In this document: positions 38,152 through 52,384 of the stretch, one piece after another
How the letters are laid out: each line of letters begins with the position of its first letter
How positions within the stretch are numbered: position 1 is the stretch's first letter
From: Oscarella lobularis
Taxonomy: Eukaryota; Porifera; Homoscleromorpha; Homosclerophorida; Oscarellidae
Length of the DNA: 64,000 nt
Reading direction: 5' to 3'
NCBI RefSeq assembly: GCF_947507565.1
Contig: NC_089185.1
Location: 3,155,029 to 3,219,028 of the forward strand
The notes under the pieces: model-generated
Seen by the model: the letters and a program-made list of their open reading frames with translations, nothing else
Told to the model about the DNA's origin: nothing
Databases searched by the model: none
Program-made: the position numbers and the translations under genes

Positions 38152-40047
38152 CTATCCCGTGTAAGTTCGCTGTAATTTATTACAGGAGAGACCCGTTGGC
38201 TAACCCCCTGTAAATTCGCTGTAATTTATTCCAGGAGAGACCCGTTGGCTAGCCCCCTGTAATTTGGCTGTAACTTTTTACAGGAGGGACCCGTTGGCTA
38301 GCCCCCTGTAAGTTGGCTGTAATTTATTCCAGGAGAGACCCGTTGACTAACCCGCTGTAATTTCGCTGTAGTTTATTACAGGAGAGACCCATTGGCTAGC
38401 CCCTATAAATTCGCTGTAATTTATGACAGGAGATACCCGTTAGCTAGCCTCTGTAGTTTCGCTGTAATTTATTACAGGAGAGACCCGTTGGCTAGCCCCC
38501 TGTAAATTCGCTGTAATTTATTACAGGAGATACCCGTTTGCTAACCCCCTGTAATTTCGCTGTAATTTATTACAGGAGAGACCCGTTGGCTAGCTCCTGT
38601 AAATTCGCTGTAATTTATTACATGAGAGACCCGTTGGCTAGCCCCCTGTAACTTCGCTGTAATTTATTGCAGGAGAGACCCGTTGGCTAGCCCCCTGTAA
38701 ATTCGCTGTAATTTATTACAGGAGATACCCGTTTGCTAACCCCCTGTAAATTCGCTGTAATTTATTACAGGAGAGACCCTTTGGCTAGCCCCAGTAATTT
38801 TGCTGTAATTTATTACAGGAGAGACCCGTTTACTAACCCCGTGTAAATTCGCTGTAATTTATTACAGGAGAGACACGCTGGCTAACCCCCTGTAAATTCG
38901 CTGTAATTTATTACTGGAGATACCCGTTGGCTAACCCCCTGTTAATTCGCTGTAATTTATTACAAGAGAGACCCTTTTGCTAGCCCCTGTAATTTCGCTG
39001 TAATTTATTACAGGAGAGACCCTTTGGCTAGATCCTGTAAATTCGCTGTAATTTATTACATGAGAGACCCGTTTGCTAACCCTCTGTAATTTCGCTGTAA
39101 TTTATTACAGGAGAGACCCGTTGGCTAGCCCCTGTAATTTCGCTGTAATTTATTACAGGAGAGATCCGTTTGCTAGCCCCTGTAAATTCGCTCTAATTTA
39201 TTATGGTGGTAGAGACCCGTTTCCTAGCCCCCTGTAATTTCGCTGTAATTTATTACGGGAGAGACCCGTTGGCTAGCCCCCTGTAATTTCGCTGTAATTT
39301 ATTACAGGAGAGACCCGTTCGCTAGCCCCCTGTAAATTCGCTGTAATTTATTACAGTAGAGACCCGTTGGCTAACCCCCTGTAATTTCGCTGTAATTTAT
39401 TACAAGAGAGACCCGTTGGCTAGCCCCCTGTAATTTCGCTGTAATTTATTACAGGAGAGACCCGTTGGCTAACCTCCTGTAATTTTGCTGTAATTTATTA
39501 CAGGAGAGACCCGTTTGCTAACCTCCTGTAAATTCGCTGTAATTTATTACAGGAGAGACCCTTTGGCTAGCCCCAGTAATTTCGCTGTAATTTATTACAG
39601 GAGAGACCCGTTTACTAACCCCCAGTAAATTCGCTGTAATTTATTACAGGAGAGACCCGTTGGCTAGCCCCTGTAATTTCGCTGTAGTTTATTACAGGAA
39701 AGACCCGTTGGCTAGCCTCTTTAATTTGTCTGTAATTTATTACAGGAGAGACCCGTTGGCTAACCCCCTGTAATTTCGCTGTAATTTATTACAGGAGAGA
39801 CCCTTTGGCCAGCCCCTGTACTTTCGCTGTAGTTTATTACAGGAGAGACCCGTTGGCTAACCCTCTGTAATTTCGCTGTAGTTTATTACAGGAGAGACCC
39901 TTTGGCTAGCCCCTGTTATTTCGCTGTAATTTATTACAGGAGAGACCCTTTGGCTAGCCCCTGTAGTTTCGCTCTAATTTATTACAGGAGAGACCCTTTG
40001 GCTAACCCCTGTAATTTCGCTGTAATTTATTACAGGAGAGACCCGTT
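38152..40047 (+). repeat. Family A satellite, block 5
   Basis: About 39 monomers. The segment from about 38210 to 39460 recurs at +6348 inside block 7, and the last part repeats block 3. Confidence 0.95.
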
Positions 40048-41306
40048 TGGCCCTCAACTTTATCTTCAATGCCTTAGAATCGAAGTTTATGCCCTCAAAT
40101 TTATCATCAGGGCCTTAGAATCAGAGTTTAGGCCCTCAACTTTATCTTCAGGCTCTTTGAATCAAAGTTGAGGCCATCAACTTTATCTTCAGGTCCTTAG
40201 AATCAAAGTCTAGGCCCTCAACTTTATCTTCAGGTGCTTAGAATCAGAGTTTTGGCCCTGAACTTTAACTTCAGGCCCTTAGAATCAAAATGTAGGCCCT
40301 CAACTTCATCTTCAGGTCCCTAGAATCAAAGTTTAGGCCTTCAACTTTATCTTCAGGTCCTTAGAATCAAAGTTTAGTCTCTCAACTTTATCTTCAGGTT
40401 CTTAGAATCGGAGTTTAGGCTCTCAACTTTATCTTCAGGCCCTTAGAATCATAGTTTAGGCGTTCAACTTTATTTTCAGGACCTTAGAATCAAAGTTGAG
40501 TCTCTCAACTTTATCTTCAGGTCCTTAGAATCAAAGTTTAGTCTCTCAACTTTATCTTCAGGTCTCTAGAATCGGAGTTTAGGCCCTCAACTTTATTTTC
40601 AGGCCCTTAGAATCAAAGTTTAGGCGTTCAACTTTATCTTCAGGGCCTTAGAATCAAAGTTTAGGCCCTCAACTTTATCTTCAGGTCCTTAGAATCAAAG
40701 TTTAGTCTCTCAACTTTATCTTCAGGTCCTTAGAATCAAAGTTTAGTCTCTCAACTTTATCTTCAGGTCCTTAGAATCGGAGTTTAGGCCCTCAACTTTA
40801 TCTTCAGGCCCTTAGAATCAAAGTTTAGGCGTTCAACTTTATCTTCAGGGCCTTAGAATCAAAGTTTAGGCCCTCAACTTTATCTTCAGGGCCTTAGAAT
40901 CAAAGTTTAGGCCCTCAACTTTATCTTCAGGTCCTTAGAATCAAAGTTTAGTCTCTCAACTTTATCTTCAGGTCCTTAGAATCAAAGTTTAGTCTCTCAA
41001 CTTTATCTTCAGGTCCTTAGAATCGGAGTTTAGGCCCTCAACTTTATCTTCAGGCCCTTAGAATCAAAGTTTAGGCGTTCAACTTTATCTTCAGGGCCTT
41101 AGAATCAAAGTTTAGGCCCTCAACTTTATCTTCAGGTCCTTAGAATCAAAGTTTAGGCCCTCAACTTTATCTTCAGGTCCTTCGAATCAAAGTCTAGGCC
41201 CTCAACTTTATCTTCAGGGCCTTAGAATCAGAGTTTAGGCCTTCAACTTTAACTTCAGGTCCTTAGAATCAAAATTTAGGCTCTCAACTTTATCTTCAGG
41301 GCCTTA
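40048..41306 (+). repeat. Family H satellite, block 4
   Basis: Near-copy of block 2 with one extra monomer in its first third. Confidence 0.95.
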
Positions 41307-42177
41307 GCTAGCCCGTGTAAGTTCGGTGTAATTTATTACAGGAGAGACCCGTTGGCTAACCCCCTGTAATTTCGCTTTAATTTATTACAGAAGAGACCCG
41401 TTGGCTAGCGCCTTTAAATTCGCTGTAATTTATTACATGAGAGACCCGTTGGCTATCCCCTGTAAGTTCGCTGTAATTTATTACAGGAGAGACTTGTTTG
41501 CTAACCCCCTGTAATTTCGCTGTAATTTATTACAGGAGAGACCCGTTGGCTAACCTCCTGTAATTTTGCTGTAATTTATTACAGGAGAGACCCGTTGGCT
41601 AACCCCCTGTAAATTCGCTGTCATTTATTACAGGAGATACCCGTTTGCTAACCTCCTGTAAATTCGCTGTAATTTATTACAGGAGAGACCCTTTGGCTAG
41701 CCCCAGTAATTTCGCTGTAATTTATTACAGGAGAGACCCGTTTACTAACCCCCAGTAAATTCGCTGTAATTTATTACAGGAGAGACCCGTTGGCTAGCCC
41801 CTGTAATTTCGCTGTAGTTTATTACAGGAAAGACCCGTTGGCTAGCCTCTTTAATTTGTCTGTAATTTATTACAGGAGAGACCCGTTGGCTAACCCCCTG
41901 TAATTTCGCTGTAATTTATTACAGGAGAGACCCTTTGGCCAGCCCCTGTACTTTCGCTGTAGTTTATTACAGGAGAGACCCGTTGGCTAACCCTCTGTAA
42001 TTTCGCTGTAGTTTATTACAGGAGAGACCCTTTGGCTAGCCCCTGTTATTTCGCTGTAATTTATTACAGGAGAGACCCTTTGGCTAGCCCCTGTAGTTTC
42101 GCTCTAATTTATTACAGGAGAGACCCTTTGGCTAACCCCTGTAATTTCGCTGTAATTTATTACAGGAGAGACCCGTT
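41307..42177 (+). repeat. Family A satellite, block 6
   Basis: Copy of block 4 at +5040 bp. Confidence 0.95.
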
Positions 42178-43191
42178 TGGCCCTCAACTTTATCTTCAAT
42201 GCCTTAGAATCGAAGTTTATGCCCTCAAATTTATCATCAGGGCCTTAGAATCAGAGTTTAGGCCCTCAACTTTATCTTCAGGCTCTTTGAATCAAAGTTG
42301 AGGCCATCAACTTTATCTTCAGGTCCTTAGAATCAAAGTCTAGGCCCTCAACTTTATCTTCAGGTGCTTAGAATCAGAGTTTTGGCCCTGAACTTTAACT
42401 TCAGGCCCTTAGAATCAAAATGTAGGCCCTCAACTTCATCTTCAGGTCCCTAGAATCAAAGTTTAGGCCTTCAACTTTATCTTCAGGTCCTTAGAATCAA
42501 AGTTTAGTCTCTCAACTTTATCTTCAGGTTCTTAGAATCGGAGTTTAGGCTCTCAACTTTATCTTCAGGCCCTTAGAATCATAGTTTAGGCGTTCAACTT
42601 TATTTTCAGGACCTTAGAATCAAAGTTGAGTCTCTCAACTTTATCTTCAGGTCCATAGAATCAGAATTTTGGCCCTGAACTTTAACTTCAGACACTTAGA
42701 ATCAAAGTTTGGGCCTTCAAATTTCTCTTCAGGGCCTTAGAATCAAAGTTTAGGCCTTCAACTTTATCTTCAGGGCCTTAGAATCAAAGTCTAGGCCCTC
42801 AACTTTATCTTCAGGGCCTTAGAATCAGAGTTTAGGCCCTCAACTTTATCTTCAGATCCTTAGAATCAAAATTTAGGCCCTCAACTTCATCTTCAGGTCC
42901 CTAGAATCAAAGTTTAGGCCCTCAACTTTATCTTCAGGTGCTTAGAATCAAAGTTTAGTCTCTCAACTTTATCTTCAGGTCCTTAGAATCAAAGTTTAGT
43001 CTCTCAACTTTATCTTCATGTCCTTAGAATCAGAGTTTTGGCCATGACCTTTATCTTCAGGCCCTTAGAATCAATGTTTGGGCCTTCAACTTTATCTACA
43101 GGGTCTTAGAATCATAGTTTAGGCCCTCAACTTTATCTTCAGGTCCTTAGAATGAAAGTTTAGGACCTCAACTTTATCTTCAGGGCCTTAG
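42178..43191 (+). repeat. Family H satellite, block 5
   Basis: Copy of block 3 at +5040 bp. Confidence 0.95.
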
Positions 43192-46100
43192 CTATCCCGT
43201 GTAAGTTCGCTGTAATTTATTACAGGAGAGACCCGTTGGCTAACCCCCTGTAATTTCGCTGTAATTTATTACAGGAGAGACCCGTTGGCTAACCCCCTGT
43301 AATTTCGCCTTAATTTATTACAGAAGAGACCCGTTGGCTAGCCCCTTTAAATTCGCTGTAATTTATTACATGAGAGACCCGTTGGCTAGCCCCAGTAATT
43401 TCGCTGTAATTTATTACAGGAGAGACCCGTTTTCTAACCCCCTGTAATATCGCTGTGATTTATTACAGGAGAGACCCGTTTACTAACCCCCTGTAAATTC
43501 GCTGTAATTTATTACAGGAGAGACCCGTTGGCTAGCCCCTGTAATTTCGCTGTAGTTTTTTACAGGAGAGACCCGTTGGCTAGTCTCTTTAATTTGGCTG
43601 TAATTTATTACAGGAGAGACCCGTTGGCTAACCCCCTGTAATTTCGCTGTAATTTATTACAGGAGAGACCCTTTGGCTAGCCCCTGTACTTTCGCTGTAG
43701 TTTATTACAGGAGAGACCCGTTGGCTAACCGCCTGTAATTTCGCTGTAATTTATTACTGGAGATACCCGTTGGCTAACCCCCTGTTAATTCGCTGTAATT
43801 TATTACAAGAGAGACCCTTTTGCTAGCCCCTGTAATTTCGCTGTAATTTATTACAGGAGAGACCCTTTGGCTAGATCCTGTAAATTCGCTGTAATTTATT
43901 ACATGAGAGACCCTTTGGCTAGCCCCTGTACTTTCGCTGTAGTTTATTACAGGAGAGACCCGTTGGCTAACCGCCTGTAATTTCGCTGTAATTTATTACT
44001 GGAGATACCCGTTGGCTAACCCCCTGTTAATTCGCTGTAATTTATTACAAGAGAGACCCTTTTGCTAGCCCCTGTAATTTCGCTGTAATTTATTACAGGA
44101 GAGACCCTTTGGCTAGATCCTGTAAATTCGCTGTAATTTATTACATGAGAGACCCGTTGGCTAGCCCCCTGTAACTTCGCTGTAATTTATTGCAGGAGAC
44201 CCGTTGGCTAGCCCCTGTAAGTTCGCTGTAATTTGTTACAGGAGAGACCCTTTTGCTATCCCCTGTAATTTCGCTGTAATTTATTACAGGAGAGACCCGT
44301 TGGCTATCCCCTGTAATTTCGCTGTAATTTATTACAGGAAAGACCTGTTGGCTAGCCCCCTGTAATTTCGCTCTAATTTATTACAGGAGAGACTTGTTTG
44401 CTAACCCCCTGTAATTTCGCTGTAATTTATTACAGGAGAGACTTGTTTGCTAACACCCTGTAATTTAGCTGTAATTTATTACAGGAGAGACCCGTTGGCT
44501 AACCTCCTGTAATTTTGCTGTAATTTATTACAGGAGAGACCCGTTGGCTAACCCCCTGTAAATTCGCTGTAATTTATTCCAGGAGAGACCCGTTGGCTAG
44601 CCCCCTGTAATTTGGCTGTAACTTTTTACAGGAGGGACCCGTTGGCTAGCCCCCTGTAAGTTGGCTGTAATTTATTCCAGGAGAGACCCGTTGACTAACC
44701 CGCTGTAATTTCGCTGTAGTTTATTACAGGAGAGACCCATTGGCTAGCCCCTATAAATTCGCTGTAATTTATGACAGGAGATACCCGTTAGCTAGCCTCT
44801 GTAGTTTCGCTGTAATTTATTACAGGAGAGACCCGTTGGCTAGCCCCCTGTAAATTCGCTGTAATTTATTACAGGAGATACCCGTTTGCTAACCCCCTGT
44901 AATTTCGCTGTAATTTATTACAGGAGAGACCCGTTGGCTAGCTCCTGTAAATTCGCTGTAATTTATTACATGAGAGACCCGTTGGCTAGCCCCCTGTAAC
45001 TTCGCTGTAATTTATTGCAGGAGAGACCCGTTGGCTAGCCCCCTGTAAATTCGCTGTAATTTATTACAGGAGATACCCGTTTGCTAACCCCCTGTAAATT
45101 CGCTGTAATTTATTACAGGAGAGACCCTTTGGCTAGCCCCAGTAATTTTGCTGTAATTTATTACAGGAGAGACCCGTTTACTAACCCCGTGTAAATTCGC
45201 TGTAATTTATTACAGGAGAGACACGCTGGCTAACCCCCTGTAAATTCGCTGTAATTTATTACTGGAGATACCCGTTGGCTAACCCCCTGTTAATTCGCTG
45301 TAATTTATTACAAGAGAGACCCTTTTGCTAGCCCCTGTAATTTCGCTGTAATTTATTACAGGAGAGACCCTTTGGCTAGATCCTGTAAATTCGCTGTAAT
45401 TTATTACATGAGAGACCCGTTTGCTAACCCCCTGTAATTTCGCTGTAATTTATTACAGGAGAGACCCGTTGGCTAGCCCCTGTAATTTCGCTGTAATTTA
45501 TTACAGGAGAGATCCGTTTGCTAGCCCCTGTAAATTCGCTCTAATTTATTATGGTGGTAGAGACCCGTTTCCTAGCCCCCTGTAATTTCGCTGTAATTTA
45601 TTACGGGAGAGACCCGTTGGCTAGCCCCCTGTAATTTCGCTGTAATTTATTACAGGAGAGACCCGTTCGCTAGCCCCCTGTAAATTCGCTGTAATTTATT
45701 ACAGTAGAGACCCGTTGGCTAACCCCCTGTAATTTCGCTGTAATTTATTACAAGAGAGACCCGTTGGCTAGCCCCCTGTAATTTCGCTGTAATTTATTAC
45801 AGGAGAGACCCGTTGGCTAGCCCCTGTAATTTCACTGTAATTTAATACAGGAGAGACCCGTTCTCTAACCCCCTGTAATTTCGCTGTAATTTATTACAGG
45901 ACACACCCGTTGGCTAACCCCCTGTAATTTTGCTGTAATTTATTACAGTAGAGACCCGTTAGATAGCCCCTGTAATTTCGCTGTAATTTATTACAGGAGA
46001 GACCCGTTAGCTAGCCCCTGTAATTTCGCTGTAATTTATTACAGGAGAAACCCGTTGGCTAACCCCCTGTAATTTTGCTGTAATTTATTACAAGAGAGAC

Positions 46101-47565
46101 CCGTTGGCTAGCCCCCTGTAATTTCGCTGTAATTTATTACAGGAGAGACCCGTTGGCTAGCCCCTGTAATTTCACTGTAATTTAATACAGGAGAGACCCG
46201 TTCTCTAACCCCCTGTAATTTCGCTGTAATTTATTACAGGACACACCCGTTGGCTGACCCCCTGTAATTTTGCTGTAATTTATTACAGTAGAAACCCGTT
46301 AGATAGCCCCTGTAATTTCGCTGTAATTTATTACAGGAGAGACCCGTTAGCTAGCCCCTGTAATTTCGCTGTAATTTATTACAGGAGAAACCTGTTGGCT
46401 AACCCCCTGTAATTTTGCTGTAATTTATTACAAGAGAGACCCGTTGGCTAGCCCCCTGTAATTTCGCTGTAATTTATTACAGGAGAGACCCGTTGGCTAG
46501 CCCCTGTAATTTCACTGTAATTTAATACAGGAGAGACCCGTTCTCTAACCCCCTGTAATTTCGCTGTAATTTATTACAGGACACACCCGTTGGCTAACCC
46601 CCTGTAATTTTGCTGTAATTTATTACAGTAGAGACCCGTTAGATAGCCCCTGTAATTTCGCTGTAATTTATTACAGGAGAGACCCGTTAGCTAGCCCCTG
46701 TAATTTCGCTGTAATTTATTACAGGAGAAACCCGTTGGCTAACCCCCTGTAATTTCGCTGTAATTTATTACAGGAGAGACCAGTTGGCTAATCCCCTGTA
46801 ATTTTGCTGTAATTTATTACACGAGATACCCGTTGGCTAATCCCCTGTAATTTTGCTGTAATTTATTACAGTAGAGACCCGTTAGCTAGCCCCTGTAATT
46901 TCGCTGTAATTTATTACAGGAGATACCCGTTGGCTAATCCCGTGTAATTTTGCTGTAATTTATTACAGGAGAGACCCGTTGTCTAACCCCCTGTAATTTT
47001 GCTGTAATTTATTACAGGAGAGACCCGTTGGCTAATCCCCTGTAATTTTGCTGTAATTTATTACAGGAGATACCCGTTGGCTAACCCCCTGTAATTTTGC
47101 TGTAATTTATTACAGGAGAGACCCGTTGGCTAACCCCCTGTAATTTTGCTGTAATTTATTACAGGAGAGACCCGTTGGCTAGCCCCTGTAATTTCGCTGT
47201 AATTTATTACAGGAGGGACTTGTTGGCTAACCCCCTGTAATTTCGCTGTAATTTATTACAGGAGATACCCGTTGTCTAGCCCCTGTAATTTCGCTGTAAT
47301 TTATTACAGTAGAGACCCGTTAGCTAGCCCCTGTAATTTCGCTGTAATTTATTACAGGAGAGACCCGTTGGCTAACCCCCTGTAATTTTGCTGTAATTTA
47401 TTACAGGAGATACCCGTTGGCTAATCCCCTGTAATTTTGCTGTAATTTATTACAGGAGAGACCCGTTGGTTAACCTCCTGTAATTTTGCTGTAATTTATT
47501 ACAGGAGAGACCCTTTGGCTAGCCCCAGTAATTTCGCTGTAATTTATTACAGGATAGACCCGTTG
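43192..47565 (+). repeat. Family A satellite, block 7 (longest)
   Basis: About 90 monomers. It contains the +6348 copy of block 5 and, at 45840-46740, a seven-monomer higher-order unit repeated every 340 bp (TTCTCTAACC at 45861, 46201 and 46541). Confidence 0.95.
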
Positions 47566-50500
47566 GGCCCTCAACTTTATCTTCAATGCCTTAGAATCGA
47601 AGTTTAAGTCCTCAACTTTAACTTCAGGGCCTTAGAAACATAGTTTAGGCCCTCAACTTTATCTTTAGGTCCTTAGAATCAAAGTTTAGGCCCTCATCTT
47701 TATCTTCAGAACCTTAAAATCGAAGTTTATGCCCTCAACTTTATCTTCAGGGCCTTAGAATCAAAGTTTAGGGCCTCATCTTTATCTTCAGGGCCTTAGA
47801 ATCGAAGTTTATGCCCTCAACTTTATCTTCAGGGCCTTAGAATCAATTTTTAGGCCCTCAACTTATCTTCAGGTCCTTGGAATCAAAGTTTAGGGCCTCA
47901 ACTTTATCTTCAGGTCCCTAGAATCAAAGTTTAGGCCCTCAACTTTATCTTCAAATCCTTAGAATCAAAGTTTAGGCCCTCAACTTTATCTTCAGGCTCT
48001 TAGAATCAAAGTCTAGGCCTTCAACTTTATCTTCAGGCCCTTAGAATAAAAGTTTAGGCCCTCAACTTTATCTTCAAATCCTTAGAATCGGAGTTTAGGC
48101 CCTCAACTTTATCTTCAGGCTCTTAGAATCAAAGTCTAGGCCTTCAACTTTATCTTCAGGCCCTTAGAATAAAAATTTAGGCCCTCAACTTTATCTTCAG
48201 GCTCTTAGAATTAAAGTTTATGCCATCAACTTTATCTTCAGGTCCTTAGAATCAAAGTCTAGGCCCTCGACTTTATCTTCAGGTCCTTAGAATCAGAGTT
48301 TTGGCTCTGAACTTTAACTTCAGACCTTTAGAATCAAAGTTTGGGCCTTCTAATTTCTCTTCAGGGCCTTAGAATCAAAGTCTAGGCCCTCAACTTTATC
48401 TTGAGGTCCTTAGAATCAAAATGTAGGCCCTCAACTTTATCTTCAGGGCTTTAGAATCAAAGTTTAGGCCCTCAAATTTATCTTCAGGTCCCTATAATCA
48501 AAGTTTATGCCCTCAACTTTATCTTCAGGGCCTTAGAATCAATTTTTAGGCCATCAACTTATCTTCAGGTCCTTGGAATCAAAGTTTAGGCCCTCAACTT
48601 TATCTTCAGGTCCCTAAAATCAAAGTTCAGTCCCTCAACTTTATCTTCAAATTCTTAGAATCAAAGTTTAGGCCCTCAACTTTATCTTCAGGTGCTTAGA
48701 ATCAAAGTTTAGTCTCTCAACTTTATCTTCAGGTCCTTAGAATCAAAGTTTAGGCCCTCAACTTTATCTTCAGGCTCTTAGAATCAAAGTTTAGGCCCTC
48801 AACTTTATCTTCAGGTCCTTAGAATCAGAGTTTTGGCCATGAACTTTATCTTCAGGCTCTTAGAATCAAAGTTTAGGCCCTCAACTTTATCTTCAGGTCC
48901 TTAGAATCAAAGTTTAGGCCATCAACTTTATCTTCATGTCCTTAGAATCAAACTCTAGGCCCTCAACTTTATCTTCAGGTCCTTAGAATCAGAGTTTTGG
49001 CTCTGAACTTTAACTTCAGACACTTAGAATCAAAGTTTGGGCCTTCAAATTTCTCTTCAGGGCCTTAGAATCAAAGTCTAGGCCCTCAAGTTTATCTTCA
49101 GGGCCTTAGAATCAGAGTTTAGGGCCTCAACTTTATCTTCAAGCCCTTTGAATAAAATTTTATGCCCTCAACTTTATCTTCAGGCTCTTAGAATCAAAGT
49201 TTAGGCCATCAACTTTATCTTCAGGTCCTTAGAATCAAAGTCTAGGCCCTCAACTTTATCTTCAGGTGCTTAGAATCAGAGTTTTGGCTCTGAACTTTAA
49301 CTTCAGACACTCAGAATCAAAGTTTGGGCCTTCAAATTTCTCTTCAGGGCCTTAGAATCAAAGTTAAGGCCATCAACTTTATCTTCAGGTCCTTAGAATC
49401 AAAGTCTAGGCCCTCAATTTTATCTTCTGGTCCTTAGAATCAGAGTTTTGGCCCTGAACTTTAACTTCAGACACTTAGAATCAAAGTTTAAGCCCTTAAC
49501 TTTATCTTCTGGTCCTTAGAATCAAAGTTTAGGCCCTCAACTTTATCTTCAAATCCTTAGAATCAAAGTTTAGGCCCTCAACTTTATCTTCAGGGCCTTA
49601 GAATCAGAGTTTAGGCCCTCAACTTTATCTTCAGGCTCTTAGAATCAAAGTCTAGGCCTTCAACTTTATCTTCAGGCCCTTAGAATAAAAGTTTAGGCCC
49701 TCAACTTTATCTTCAGGCTCTTAGAATTGAAGTTTATGCCATCAACTTTATCTTCAGGTCCTTAGAATCAAAGTCTAGGCCCTCGACTTTATCTTCAGGT
49801 CCTTAGAATCAGAGTTTTGGCTCTGAACTTTATCTTCAGGTCCTTAGAATCAAAATTTAGGCCCTCAACTTCATCTTCAGGTCCCTAGAATCAAAGTTTA
49901 GGCCCTCAAATTTATCTTCAGGTCCCTATAATCAAAGTTTATGCCCTCAACTTTATCTTCAGGGCCTTAGAATCAATTTTTAGGCCCTCAACTTATCTTC
50001 AGGTCCTTGGAATCAAAGTTTAGGCCCTCAACTTTATCTTCAGGTCCCTAGAATCAAAGTTTAGGCCCTCAACTTTATCTTCAAATTCTTAGAATCAAAG
50101 TTCAGGCCCTCAACTTTATCTTCAGGTGCTTAGAATCAAAGTTTAGTCTCTCAACTTTATCTTCAGGTCCTTAGAATCAAAGTTTAGACCCTCAAATTTA
50201 TCTTCAGGGCCTTAGAATCAGAGTTTAGGCCCTCAACTTTATCTTCAGGTCCTTACAATCAAAGTTTAGGCCCTCAACGTTATCTTCAGGTCCTTAGAAT
50301 CAGAGTTTAGGCCCTCAACTTTATCTTCAGGGCCTTAGAATCAGAGTTTAGGCCCTCAACTTATCTTCAGGTCCTTAGAATCAGAGTTTTGACCCTGAAC
50401 TTTAACTTCAGACCGTTAGAATCAAAGTTTAGACCTTCAACTTTATCTTCAGGTTCTTAGAATCAAAGTTTAGGCCCTCAACTTTATCTTCAGGTCCTTA

Positions 50501-52384
50501 GAATCAAAGTTTAGGCCCTCAACTTTATCTTCAGGCTCTTAGAATCAAAGTTTAGTTCCTCAACTTTATCTTTAGGTCCTTAGAATCAGAGTTTTGGCCC
50601 TGACCTTTATCTTCAGGCCCTTAGAATCAATGTTTGGGCCTTCAACTTTATCTTCAGGGTCTTAAAATTAGAGTTTAGGCCCTCAACTTTATCTTTAGCT
50701 CCTTAGAATCAAAGTTTAAGCCCTTAACTTTATTTTTAGGTCCTTAGAATCAAAGTTTATGCCCTCATCTTTATCTTCAGAACATTAAAATCGAAGTTTA
50801 TGCCCTCAACTTTATCTTGAGGGCCTTAGAATCAAAGTTTAGGCCCTCATCTTTATCTTCAGGGCCTTAGAATCGAAGTTTATGCCCTCAACTTTATCTT
50901 CAGGGCCTTAGAATCAAAGTTTATGCCCTCAACTTTATCTTCAGGCCCTTAGAATAAAAGTTTAGGCCCTCAACTTTATCTTCAGGCTCTTAGAATTGAA
51001 GTTTATGCCATCAACTTTATCTTCAAGTCCTTAGAATCAAAGTCTAGGCCCTCGACTTTATCTTCAGGTCCTTAGAATCAGAGTTTTGGCTCTGAACTTT
51101 ATCTTCAGGTCCTTAGAATCAAAATTTAGGCCCTCAACTTCATCTTCAGGTCCCTAGAATCAAAGTTTAGGCCCTCAAATTTATCTTCAGGTCCCTATAA
51201 TCAAAGTTTATGCCCTCAACTTTATCTTCAGGGCCTTAGAATCAATTTTTAGGCCCTCAACTTATCTTCAGGTCCTTGGAATCAAAGTTTAGGCCCTCAA
51301 CTTTATCTTCAGGTCCCTAAAATCAAAGTTTAGTCCCTCAACTTTATCTTCAAAGTCTTAGAATCAAAGTTTAGGCCCTCAACTTTATCTTCAGGTGCTT
51401 AGAATCAAAGTTTAGTCTCTCAACTTTATCTTCAGGTCCTTAGAATCAAAGTTTAGGCCCTCAACTTTATCTTCAGGTCCCTAGAATCAAAGTTTAGGCC
51501 CTCAACTTTATCTTCAGGCTCTTAGAATTGAAGTTTATGCCATCAACTTTATCTTCAAGTCCTTAGAATCAAAGTCTAGGCCCTCGACTTTATCTTCAGG
51601 TCCTTAGAATCAGAGTTTTGGCTCTGAACTTTATCTTCAGGTCCTTAGAATCAAAATTTAGGCCCTCAACTTCATCTTCAGGTCCCTAGAATCAAAGTTT
51701 AGGCCCTCAAATTTATCTTCAGGTCCCTATAATCAAAGTTTATGCCCTCAACTTTATCTTCAGGGCCTTAGAATCAATTTTTAGGCCCTCAACTTATCTT
51801 CAGGTCCTTGGAATCAAAGTTTAGGCCCTCAACTTTATCTTCAGGTCCCTAAAATCAAAGTTTAGTCCCTCAACTTTATCTTCAAAGTCTTAGAATCAAA
51901 GTTTAGGCCCTCAACTTTATCTTCAGGTGCTTAGAATCAAAGTATAGTCTCTCAACTTTATCTTCGGGTCCTTAGAATCAAAGTTTAGGCCCTCAACTTT
52001 ATCTTCAGGTCCCTAGAATCAAAGTTTAGGCCCTCAACTTTATCTTCAAATTCTTAGAATCAAAGTTCAGGCCCTCAACTTTATCTTCAGGTGCTTAGAA
52101 TCAAAGTTTAGTCTCTCAACTTTATCTTCAAGTCCTTAGAATCAAAGTTTAGTCTCTCAACTTTATCTTCAGGTCCTTAGAATCAAAGTTTTGGCCCTCA
52201 ACTTTATCTTCAGGCCCTTAGAATCAAAGTTTAGGCCCTCAACTTTATCTTCAGGGCCTTAGAATCAAAGTTTAGGTCCTCAACTTTATCTTCAGGGCCT
52301 TAGAATCAAAGTTTAGGCCCTCAACTTTATCTTCAGGTCCTTAGAATGAAAGTTTAGGCTCTCAACTTTATCTTCAGGGCCTTA
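47566..52384 (+). repeat. Family H satellite, block 6 (longest)
   Basis: About 117 monomers with several internal duplications of variant strings (for example the CCCTATAATCAAAG marker at 48493, 49927, 51192 and 51728). Confidence 0.95.

Noticed and set aside
34903-42301. Four identical 89-codon frames (34903, 36992, 39902, 42032)
   Set aside because: They run across the A/H satellite seam, and identity reflects duplication of the block, not protein conservation.
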